DNA from: Phallusia fumigata
Lineage: Eukaryota > Chordata > Ascidiacea > Phlebobranchia > Ascidiidae
Direction of reading: 5' to 3'
Assembly (NCBI GenBank): GCA_008931825.1
Contig: QXVZ01014505.1
Span: 1 to 64,000, forward strand
Length of the DNA stretch: 64,000 bases
The translations under genes were made by a program, and so were the position numbers. This document shows positions 52,014 to 63,300 of the stretch, piece after piece (the stretch's first letter is position 1; every line of letters starts with the position of its first letter). Under the pieces are notes generated by a model. The model did no database searches. It saw nothing but the letters and a program-made list of their open reading frames with translations, and was not told where the DNA came from.

Positions 52014-52929
52014 GGACTTGGAAGACGAAAGGCGAATCGCACTTTCACTGCCTTTAATCCCGAATTTATGGCTTGGATGCCGCATAAACAAGACATCGCG
52101 CGAGAAGGTTCACATGTCTCTCTATACAGGTAAGAACATCAGCATTGGTTTTACGTTGAATTATAGCTGGAATCTGATGGTATTAGCTCTATAGCCTTCC
52201 TTCTCACACCTACCGATCGGTTTTGTTTTTCTAAAATTTTAACAGTTACAGTTTCAGTTATCGCCTCTGTAACTTTAAGCACGTTTGAGTTTCTATTGTT
52301 TGCTATCCTAATTTGTGTTATTTACCAGACTTGATTTTCGAGAAGGAGGTGAAAAAAACACCGACCCCTTGCCGCAGCGGTTATCGCCACGAATTCGAAG
52401 AAAGATGGCCGAGATGGATGCGAATGATGCGAGACTAAAGTGGATTACCGACTATAAGCGTCAATACAGTCACGGACAACCGAATCCACGGATCAACACA
52501 GACTTAAACACAGGTCGAGAATTTGAGGGCGGTGGGAGTAATTTACGCACACACTTGCACATTAACACCACCGGCAGGTTGAAAAAAGTTGTGCCGCCGT
52601 ACTTGGAGCAAACTCGAAGGAGGACCAAGTCGGCGCCCCCTATACGATACAGCGTCGGAGACTGTCTGGTATGGAATGCCACGCCAACAACATCCCATAC
52701 TTTCCGAAACTCAGTCAGGCCTCCAACAGCTGGACAACAGTCCAAGGAATGTCGACTCATGGTATCCAATGGCCAGAATGTGAACCATCAGAACAACATG
52801 ACACCTGCTGCCACCACTGTTAGTACGTTTGTGCCTGTGCAGTCACCAAGTCCACAGTTGATACCAACTAATGGATTCACCAGCCCATCTGCAACAACAG
52901 CTTCGGTTCCTATTGTAGTTGTAGATTAG
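52014..52929 (+). CDS. Unrecognised protein, last two exons
   Basis: Exons 52014-52129 and 52329-52929 join in phase (phase 2) and end in TAG. The first begins after a good acceptor (gtgtttcag) in phase 0, and reading back meets a stop before any ATG, so the true start lies upstream unless an internal ATG (MAWMPHKQD) is used. About 238 residues are seen. The first part is basic (GRRKANRTF), then come WITDYKRQY, a RRRTKSAPP patch, and a Ser/Thr/Pro-rich low-complexity tail ending VPIVVVD, which could be a PDZ ligand by form. I do not recognise the family. A poly(A) signal lies about 250 bases downstream. Confidence 0.6.
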
Positions 52930-53814
52930 GATAAAAGCTACATTTTGCGATGAGATTCGCTTTTAGAATGCTTGATGAATAACATCTTACACCTGGACAG
53001 AGGCCTATTTTTAAGCAACCTTGCACAAAAAAATTCAGCGGTTATTTGCAAAAATCTGACTACTGCCATTATCAGGCCTTCGATCCGTACTTAAACTATC
53101 TGCAGGGTTAAATTTAGACGATTTAAAGTTAATTGTCGCACATTGCACCGTGTACTAGAAGCCAAAATCTTTCGTGTGAAAAAATAAAAATTGTGCCAAG
53201 TTTAACATCGCGATCAGGAAAGTTTATTAGGAGGGTAAAACATTTTTTTAATCAAAGTTTTTTTTTAATCCAAAATTTGAAAGAGCAGTTTGCTGTGTAG
53301 ACAAAAACAAAAAAATATAAGATAACAGAATTTGCAGTCTGTCATAAAGGTAACATGGTTTTAGTTACTAAATGGTAATGGTGTAATTAGTAGATATTCT
53401 TTAAGATTTCTATGCCCGGCGTCGACAAATTGCTGCAGGCGATTTTATTTCGGCTGTCCAGTTGCGAAACAATGTTGCGCGGTGTCCGCCCAAATACATG
53501 GAACGTGTTAAAAAACAACTGTAAATTGTACCAGTTGTTAACCGGGGCAACAATTGCGAATAACGTGAACCATGCTGATCGAGTGAGCGGAAATCATGTG
53601 CGTGACGCGATGCGATTATATATGCCACGACATCAACATGTTGTTATTGCTATGTTGTTGGTCAGCGAAGTCAGGCTGGCAGTATTGATCAAAAGCTGGT
53701 AATTTCCTATTTTTACACTTGTAAGTTGAATGGCTATACGTTAGTGTTTACAAATAGTTGTAATCATATTTAGGAAAAAAGGTTAGGGAATTCAGTTTTT
53801 GTTACCTGATTACA
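52930..53814. other. Intergenic region before the first rolling-stone-like gene
   Basis: It holds the 3' end of the upstream gene and the presumed promoter of the next. A 96-codon open frame at 53412-53702 has no supporting features and is not called. Confidence 0.5.
53183..53188 (+). terminator. Poly(A) signal AATAAA
   Basis: The hexamer lies 254 bases after the stop of the gene at 52014-52929 and is the first one seen downstream. Confidence 0.4.
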
Positions 53815-55018
53815 ATGACGAATGGTTGCAGCTATGAATGCGACAAAAGACACTTTGGATTTACAGATTGCAAAGCGCAGATGTTTTATACCAGCCAGGT
53901 ACAATTTTGAATAACACATTTGACCAACCTAGCAGCTGCAGACAAGCTTATGTATGGTTGTTTTTACAGTGTGGAGGGCACAAATTTGTCTTTGTATTGT
54001 ATCGCGGAATTTTCTTCTTTTACGCCCTGGCATGGATTATTGCCGATATAGTCGTCAACAGGGAAGACAGCTATGCGATATATTTGACTAACTGGACTGA
54101 AGTAACTGGTTGCCTGTATTCTGGAGTCGCCTTTCTCGTATCGTTGTACGGCTGCACTGCTCACTCAAAGAAATCAGACGGTACGCTAAAACAAAACCTC
54201 CTGGAATGTTTTATTGTAGATTCAGGCAATTTAAATCTGATGTGAAGATTCTCCAGCATAAAAATTGTGGTAAAGTTGGCAAAACCATAAGTGGGGCAAA
54301 TGATCCGAAAATTCTTAAAAACCTCCACCAGAAACAAAAGTTACTCCCGTTAACTACATGGTCATGTGGATGTTGTAAAGCCTAAACCGACTAACGATTA
54401 AAATGTAACGTTTAAACGCTGCAAACCGAGTAAACGCAATTTAAAATTTACAATTTATTTTTATTTAACGTTATAGTGTATCATTAACATATTCTTTTTG
54501 TTACAGATTTGCGATGGTTTCATTGGATTGACTGGATCTTATTTAATGTAACGTTTAGTGCCGCACTTATGACAGACCTATTATTCTGGGCATTTTTAAC
54601 TGGCGCCGTCACCAACGAAGTGCTAGCCAGTCCCTTTAATATTCATTCGCACGCTATTAACTTTCTCATGATTTTTATCGACCTTTTTGTGTCTCGGTTT
54701 CCGATTCGCCTGCTACATTTTACTTATCCAGCTAGTTACGCATTGGTTTATACTTTTTTCACGTTGATATTGCACTGGTCCGGAACAAGATCAGCAGTGT
54801 ACAGTATTCTACATTGGAGTCGAAACCCTGCTCTAGCCGCTGGTCTTTCAGTTGCAATGATTTTTGTTGCCCAGCCTCTTGCTCATTTAATTTGCTTTGG
54901 ATTATATCACTTGAGAGAATTGTTGGCCAGGCGTTGCTGCACAGATACACGGCCAGATGGAAGTGCGAATCAAAATGGCATGGAAATGGGAGAGAACAAT
55001 TTGGGATATCAGGGTTGA
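53815..55018 (+). CDS. Rolling-stone-like multi-pass membrane protein, copy 1
   Basis: Three exons (53815-53898, 53970-54180, 54507-55018) give 268 residues. The N-terminal motif NGCSYECDKRHFGF...YTSQ, the YLTNW loop (about residue 63), the PIRLLHFTYP segment and SILHW are family landmarks. Several hydrophobic segments span the whole protein, and the tail after about 235 is polar. Drosophila rolling stone acts in myoblast fusion; whether this copy does is unknown. Length is close to the family's usual 270-280. The start ATG at 53815 is in frame with the conserved motif only three codons later. Exon phases (0 and 1) and the 84-nt first exon are identical to copy 2. Confidence 0.85.
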
Positions 55019-56789
55019 TGTGCTGTTATATTCTATATTCCTAGTATTTACCTCAATCATTTATCGATAAAATGCTATTGAACCATTTGTTTCATAATAA
55101 CAGTTTTAAGTTATGACCGTTATTGAATCCAAAAAACACCGTATAAAAACGTTAGGTTATGCCAAAGTTATCAACATTATTTGCAGTTACAAAAGTACAG
55201 AGACGCAGATAACTTTTCAAGTTCGTGCTTTGAGGATTGTTTTTGTCAAATACAGCACGCATATTTGAATAGATGTATTTGTAATTATAAATATTTACGT
55301 GGTTTTGAAGCGCCAGTAATTCGAATTGTATTCGAATAATACGACTCATTTATTCGCATTCATGAATTGTTGAATTGCCTAATTGTATTTGCATGTGATT
55401 GCAGGATTTTTTATGCGCATGAATTGTAAGCAGTTTTCATAGTGGCCGAATTAGTTGGAAATCGTGTTTTTAGCTACCTGAAGTTTTTACAATTTTAGTT
55501 TTACACAACAAAATTACGATTTTGCAACTGTAAACGAACATGTAGGCTAATTCGAATAGCATACTATTGCTCGTACATTTGCATTTACAAATTATTACGG
55601 CAGATACAGGTTCTTGCAATTCGATTTGTTTTCGAAGGAATTTAAAACGTGATTATGCGTATTCGCGAATAGTTTGTTTATGTTTAGGCTTCAACTATTC
55701 GAATAAAATGACGCATGTATTCGTATTCGTGAATAGATGATTCGAATTTCAGCTTTGATGACTATTCGAATTGTAATCGTAAATTTTTTAAAGCAAAAAG
55801 CGTTCGAATACACCACGTTAGAATGGATTCGAATACAATAAAAAAATAAGAAAGTCTGGTTACAGTTTAAACATAACATTTGGCATTCTTGTTCAAATTT
55901 TAGGTGTAACGTCCTCAAAAAACAATGTTCATTTTGAAACTCTGTTGTAACAACCGTTTACAATTTATAGGTCCTAGAAAACAAACATTCACACAAACAT
56001 TACATTGATTTTAGTCACCCAGAAACGTTTAACCGACACGATTTAACCCATTCGTGATAACCGGAAAGCACAATGCACCATTAGTTTACTTGCAATCCAG
56101 TTATGCAAAGATCAACCGTGGGGCTTGCGTGCATTAGAAAGTTTGTAGACTAGACAAGATTTGAGTTATTTATTCGACGGAAAGAAATGGATTTAAACCG
56201 TGCTTATCACTTCACCAATTTTCGAAACATAATGACATACCATTACGTGCGGCTGCGGTGTCGGGTCAGTTCAGCCAAAATTTTGTGATCAATATTAGTT
56301 ATTAAAGCTTTTACTTGTTTGCGGCAATCAATGATACGCACACTAGCATTTATTGTATTTTGGCTCCAATTACGATTTTCAAATCTGAATTGACTGCTTA
56401 GCCGCTTACATTCAGTGCAAACATAGATATCTTACGGTACGTCATCTGTGGTTTAACCAGAGAAATATTTGTATTCGGCTCAAGTACAGATTTATTAGTG
56501 GCATTAGTGGATAATTAGTCATTATGGTCGTGCTAATAACAAAATGAAACTGTTGATTAGTACGTTTGTTTGTTTGATTTAGTATTTACGTGTGTTTTGA
56601 AAATTTTTTTGGTAAAGTTAAGCTATCTATGGTTTTGAGAGAAAGTTCGGTTAATCATGCGTAACGCATGGTGCGAAATCAAATCAAAGATCAAATAATA
56701 GTTTATGGCTTAATGACAGGCAGGAACAGTGCCAGCCAAGATGCAAGTGTGATTTAGGTTGTTTAATTTGGTCAGAAATTGCAAAAAAG
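55019..56789. other. Spacer between the tandem paralogues
   Basis: No exon is supported. The part from about 55318 to 55842 is unusually rich in TTCGAA/ATTCGAAT motifs in both orientations and may be a decayed DNA transposon; no terminal repeats were resolved. Confidence 0.5.
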
Positions 56790-59408
56790 ATGTGTTTGCA
56801 GTTGAGGAAAGAGTTTCGGCTGCAAAACTTTGGCTTAAACGGAACCGAACGAAAGTATTTCTACAAGTCGCAGGTGTGTAATAAAGTAAAACATGTTATG
56901 ACACTGGGGCAAAATGCGTTAAACTGATAAAAGTGTTGCTAGGGTGAGGGGATGAAACTAAAACGTAAATATTGCTAGGGTAAGGGGATGAAACTAAAGC
57001 ACCATACGTGACTCTGGACTCTGGTTGTGTTATTCTTCTCATAAATATGCTGACGCAAGTAATTGTTAACACTTCACTGCCGAACCGAAATGAGGGGAAT
57101 TGTCTGGGGTGCCACGCGTGTTTTTTTGTCATTTTTGGTTGCTCAATATAACACATGTTATTTAAAGCACAAAAAACAAAATTTTTCATTTTTTATCATA
57201 CCCTCACAATTCAGAAATTAAGTTCAAATTAGGTAAAATGATACACAGCATTTCGACACATATTGGCATCAGCCTTTTAATGGCTAATAAAAATAATTTT
57301 GTGGCTGTGTCTCATTGTCTGGTGTCACTACTCTTAAGCATTGGCCAGCCACACTAAAAGTTTCACTGCAAAAGTTACAACGCTGTGCATGCTCTGAGCC
57401 TCTTTAAACATTTACGTTCACATACAAAAAACACAACAGTAAGCATATAGAGTGTTTGTCAACAATTACCCTTAAAATTCTGAACACCTTCGGACAAGCA
57501 TTGTATCAGCTAGTAATGGCACAGGTCCAACTTTCTAGTTACTCCATCCTGCAGTAACTTATGTTTGCGCTGAACTGATGAGATTTTGTTAGGGAATGTG
57601 TGATGTAATATAGAGCACTTGGTCCAATGATTACATTGGTTTACTTTATACTTTTGTGGCTTGTATGTTTAAGTTATAAGAATCAGAAATCATGCTGTTT
57701 CTGTTGCTGACATGTGTGTAAACACTAAACTGTATGTACATATAAATGGGTATTTTAGAATTGTGCAACTTTACCTGACCTGGTCTTCTTTGCATTTTAG
57801 TGGGGACTGAGCGATACCTTTTTTATCATTTTTCGCCTCTTCCTGGTTTTATACATGCTTGGATGGCTGATCTGGCAAGTTGTTGATGCTACAGCAAGCA
57901 GTTTTGTCAAAGACTATCAGTTTATATACTATCTCACAAACTGGGTGGAAGTTCTGACCATTTTGTATCTCCTAGTATCACTAAGTGTAACAATTCACGA
58001 AGTACTGCAAGACAGGTTGGAAAAGACTACACGTCAAAAAAGTAAGTGTTCTAAATGAAAAACAATTCTTGGCTTTAGGTCATGTCAGCACAGTGCTGCA
58101 AGCAAACATTCCAATCTGCTGTTGATTTTAGAAAAGGAGCAATCTTCAAATTGTTTTTTAAGAGAAAGGAGTTTGGCAATGGGTTGCAAAAAAAAAACTA
58201 CACTTCGGTACGTTTGTAAGAATTCTTTGAAGTAATCATTAACATTGCAACCTGGATTTTATTTAAAAGTGTATTTGAGACACAGTACTGTTAGCATTAA
58301 ACAAATAGTTCATGTTGTGCAGCAGGGTATTATGGGTCTTCTTTCCTGAGGGGGAACTCATATTTTGTTGATTTATTCTTTCCTACAGGTTTGTTGACAT
58401 GGAAAAGTTGACCAATTCAAATAAAATGCTATTAAAACTTGTGAAATTATGGCATATTAATCAGATTATCTTCTTATTTAGTTAAAGAGCTTGTAAAACA
58501 AAGACGAAGTATTGTAATGGTACAAAACATTTATTTAATGAATGAGCACAGATAAAGTTTGGCACTTTGAATCATGACTAAGTTCCCACTGAAAAAGTAC
58601 AAATGCTTAAGTAGAGCGCCTTACAAACGGGCTGTGGGCCGTAGGTTGCAGACCCCTGGTTTAACAGAAGGAAAAATGCTTGTTTCAGAGACGCACTGTT
58701 TGTTATAGGTACAATGATTTGTTATTCAAATTAGGAAAAATATGGAGCCAGGTGTAATCCCTCACTGGGTAAACAGCAGGTACAGTTGAAAGTTTTACAG
58801 CTGCCTACAACAAGGCAAACTTAGTAGCAGTCTTTTGCATAGTGGCTTGTCTATCCATTAAGGTTTAAATTCAACTTTCCTGTTTTACAGGAAACCGAGA
58901 ACTTCAATGGTTCCATCGGCTGACATGGGTCCTGTTCAACTGCTCATTCTCGTTTTCAATACTAGTTGATGTTATATTTTGGAGTCTGTTAGCTGGACTT
59001 CTTCCTCCAGAGTACGCCTTTCACCCGCTGAGCGTACACTTGCATTTAGTAAATATTTTGTTTTTAACGGCGGATTTGTGTGTTGGCTCCTTGCAGATTA
59101 GATTGTTGCACTTTATTCATGGAGTAATATTTGGCTTTATTTACGTATTTTTTAGTCTTATGCTTCACGTTGCAGGTGTTATCTCAGCGATTTACCCAAT
59201 ACTAGATTGGCGCAATCCCGGAATGACCGTAGGCGTGATTGTCATTTTGGGTATAATTGTTTTACCTTTACTACAATTGTTTTCTCTTTTGATTTGTTAT
59301 GCGCGGAAGAGTTTGGCAAGCAAGTGTTTTCATGAATTAGTTATCAACGAACCAATCGAATGCAGTGAAATCGCTGACATGGATACTAACAACATCAGTA
59401 GTTTGTAG
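56790..59408 (+). CDS. Rolling-stone-like multi-pass membrane protein, copy 2
   Basis: Exons 56790-56873, 57801-58041 and 58891-59408 give 280 residues. It matches copy 1 in layout: LRKEFRLQNFGL...YKSQ in an 84-nt first exon, then YYLTNWVEV, LQIRLLHFIHG, and AIYPILDWRNP, the best-conserved family motif. It has at least six hydrophobic segments and a short acidic tail. Introns are longer than in copy 1 (about 0.9 kb each). The first includes a 36-bp-period tandem pair (56936-56998), and the second a possible hAT end near 58660. The function in this animal is unknown; myoblast fusion is known for the fly relative. Confidence 0.88.
56936..56998. repeat. Tandem pair, 36-bp period
   Basis: TTGCTAGGGT followed by AAGGGGATG or GAGGGGATG occurs at 56936-56962 and 56972-56998, inside the first intron of the second rolling-stone-like gene. 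Confidence 0.6.
58620..58660. mobile_element. Possible hAT terminal fragment
   Basis: GGGCCGTAGGTTGCAGACCCCTG resembles common hAT 3' ends, but neither the other end nor a target duplication was found. Confidence 0.3.
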
Positions 59409-60362
59409 AATTTCTCCTAGTTTCTATCAGTTTTGCCTATTTGCCTTTTTTACATTTTTTTAAGTGCACTTTTCGTGTTTAGCTGTAGTGTATTGTCGGT
59501 TGACAATTTTCCTGTGCGAAAAATCATAGGCTATGATTCTTTTTTTTTTTTGAAAAAAAATGTTGTGAAATCATACAAACAGGTATGGAATGTCAGAATT
59601 ATATACAAAGCAGTGATCAGTACTGATCACGAGTGAGGCGTAATAGTCATTTTTTCGTTCGTATTACCGCTTGGTTAACTAATCCTTCATTTGAACCCAC
59701 ATATAATCATCTCCGGATAATTGACATGTCAGACCCTGTCGTCACTTGATTTTACTAAATTGCTTCACGATTTCGAATCGTTGCAGCAGCCGTGCTATTG
59801 TTAAACTGCGACAGCGGTATAACTGAATAATGATTTTCTTTAATTGTGGCGTTATAAGCTTTTTTTGTGAGAAAATAAACCTCACAACAGACGAAAAACA
59901 AGATTTCACGAGGGTTTTTTTCAAGGCGCCTAAAAGCAAGGTCTGCCGATAGTCTATTTTCATTAACCAGTGATGCCAAAGGGGAGTCTTTTAAGCTCTG
60001 TAGATGAGTATTGAACTGCAATAATAAACACACGTTGTTTAGTCAGAAGTTTTCCGAAATTAGTAGTAGTGAGTAAGTAAATATTAAAATTAAATAAAAC
60101 AAAAATTAATAGTGTGTGAAAAGCATAAAAAATCGCAACCCATAAGCATTTTTATTTCGTACACCTTGCAAAATTACATTTTTGCTAAAAAACATGTGTA
60201 CAAAATTTATGACAGAGAAGCCTTATCACAGTACATTATTTGTTGCAATTTAAGTATATTGCTTAATTCTAAAATTTTGCACAACTAACAGATATATTAG
60301 TTTTTATGATAAAATTACTGCCAAATTTATGACAAATCCCAACGCTATGTAGCCTATCAGGA
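59409..60362. other. Intergenic region before the channel gene
   Basis: It is AT-rich, with no supported exon. The promoter and any untranslated exons of the channel gene should lie here. Confidence 0.5.
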
Positions 60363-63300
60363 ATGTCCAAATCAAAAAATGAAGAGAATCCAACCATTAA
60401 AATCAAAGTAGGTACGTTAACGTGCGAAAGCTGAACTAACCTATTAACTTCTTGGCAATTCATCTTTTTGATTCCTGCCGTGTTGTGTATAATAAGGTTT
60501 AATTTAAATAGCGAGGGTTGTACCATATTTTACATGTTGTAGGATTTCAAGGGACCTTATCGCTCGAACGAACAGGATAAAGACCATGCAACAAAACAAG
60601 CATTAAACCAGGACTTCAGGTACATTATAATTATGTGATATGCTCATTTCAAAAAAAGCTTTTACGGCCAGCCAGATGAGAAAAAGTTGATGTATATTAC
60701 CAGCACAGGTCGGTTACATTAGTAAATCGTCAATAAAATAGTAAACATTTAACAAAACCTGTTTATAAACTGACGCTAACTTGGCTAAAGATGATTCTCT
60801 TACGTCCAGAATTATACTAACGAATTTTCTATTAGTAAGTTAAACTGCCTACAATGTCTTCTGCTGGTAAAATATGTTATTGTTTTTAGCTACTTTATCA
60901 ACAAAGATGTCCTATTTCGACAATCGTATGCTACTTTGCGACGTTTGGCCATTGTACTATTTGTTTGTGCCTCTCTATCATTGGCAATCGCAATCGCTGA
61001 TATAGAGGTTGCAAGAGAAGCAAGGTTGATTGTCGCAAAACAACTTAACTGTACCGATACATATGTTACTGGATGGAATCGGTAAGAATATGTAAAATTA
61101 TAGTGTTATTACTTCCACAGGGTACGTTTTAATTGCCCACGGAAGTACTTATTTCGATCTTTCGCAGCTACTGTAATGTGCTAACTAGTGGAAATGGCAA
61201 CTTATCTTTTACTGAACATGAGAGTTATTTTCAAAGATGGTTTCATACTTACTGGACACTTGCTCCATTTCATTTTTTGGGAGGTCTCTGCTTGAAGGTG
61301 AGTAGATGTTTATGTTTTAACCAATTCAACCCGATCAATGCTGAAAAGGGTTTCGACAATGCCCAAAGATAGCAACCGCAACCAACGCATAGTTTTAGTG
61401 GTTATTAGTTAGGTGCCCACTTGCAGCATAAGGTATTGATCTTAAATTAGTGTTTTGACCATATCTACGTGTTTTACAGGGTTCTATAACACTGCTGACA
61501 TTTATTAGCGTCGTTTGCTTCGTTCAATACTACAAAGCGGAGCTGACAGTTTTACGCTTAAAAAAATACGTTCCTTTTGATCACTCGTTTTCTAAATCAC
61601 CAAAACTCAAGTTAGTCTCGATTAACCTTTTAATCGACAGGATGTAAAAAAAACTTGTTTTTAGATCATTTTCTGTGAAATTGTTTCTTTTGTGTCTTCA
61701 TATTCCACCGCCTTGCAATGCCTGGATTGAAAATGAAATCCAGGTTGTTGTTTTGATCCGGATGTTCATTTGTGGCATTAAAATTCTCAAAGAATGCAAT
61801 GAGTTGCGGTATCACAGGTAGTCGACTGTAAGAATGCTTGTTATAAAGTAAACACGTTCCACAAATAAATTGTAATATCTTATTAATTGCAGATTAGGAA
61901 ATGTGCTTTCCAATTTGGCTCGAGTAAAGATTCACAGCACATTTCTTATCAAAACCTATTTCCTTCGGCATCCCAAAACCATACTCTTTGTTGTATATTT
62001 TGTCGTCATTGGCTTTTTACCTTATTTTGTCGTAATGATGGAAAGGCTGGAAGGAAACATAATACCGTATTTGGTAATTGACTTTTTTATTGTTGGTTCA
62101 TTAAATCCGTCATTTTATCCTGGCGGATTGTTCTGGTGCCAACGCTAAGTGAATATACAGGACGCATGTTGGCTTATGGTGGTCACGGTAACCAATCTAG
62201 GATCGGGAGAGGTCAGACCGCAAGGTTTAATGGCCAGAGTGGTGGTCGGATTCGGTTCGGTGATCGGGATTTTGTCTACTGCATTGTGGGTAAACGTATT
62301 TTCCAAGTTTTTGGACTTGCCTAACGAAGAAAGGAGGATTCTTACCATAGTGGAACATCAAAGTAAGAATTGCTTGATTAAACCATTTTAAAATGTGCTG
62401 TGGTTTGCCTACCCAATCACTAACCCACGGCAAACATTTGCGTATAAGGCAAAAATGATTTCAGAATTTGACCAGGTAAATTGATTTAATAATATTGCGT
62501 GTTCGTACGATTTACTGTATTGTGACCACAACATGTAATTTGGACTCCTTCACGGTAGGATGTCGCAGAATAGAACGGAACACTGCGGCCACTTGCATTC
62601 AAGCCGCTTGGCGGCGCTATGTGTGCGTTAAGTGTTTGAGTGAACGTCATTCGAAGAGACTTCTTGCTGAAAAAATGTGCAAAAGAGCAATGTGGGAATG
62701 GAAATGTGCACGGCAAAACCTCATCCAAGGTGGAAAAATGCAAAAAAAAGCTTTTGTTTTTTTGTGATGTCTTTTGTTTTTTGTGACGTTTTTTTATTTA
62801 TTTAGTTCGTCGAAATTTGCAATCAAACTTTAACACTGAGGATACCTTGATTGTCGCACGACATATGGCGAGAAGAATGTCTGAGACTCGGCATAAGCCC
62901 TTGGTAATAACCAAGTCTTCCGTGAATAAATTCACCTGGTGGGTGGCAGACGCTTGAATTTAGTAATTGGGCAGTACCGCTTACAAATCCGCAAAAAATA
63001 CAATTACTTGTGTCTATTTTTTTCAGGGATAGAAAATTTTCGTCGCCCTTTACAGGGCTCCTATCCAATTCTGTAAAGCCCACAACAGCGCTTACAAGCG
63101 GGTGGGCTCAAGTAAGTGCGTGGCTATATATGGCAACAACTTTTTATCAAATACCAACCAGTTGCTTAAGCTGCCTTTAAGTGCCAAAGCAAACAATTGT
63201 TTTCTGACGTACTTGCGCTTATTTTTGTACTGTGTAGCCAAAAGTAAATAATAATAAACAAACACGGTTTGTTCGATACTACTGTATTAACCAAGATAAG

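Noticed and set aside
53412-53702. 96-codon plus-strand open frame before the first rolling-stone-like gene
   Set aside because: It cannot be joined in phase to the rolling-stone exons and shows no recognisable domain.
62136-62324. Alternative frame over the channel pore exon
   Set aside because: It is a shadow frame; only the frame starting at 62161 continues the SK alignment and matches the flanking exon phases.
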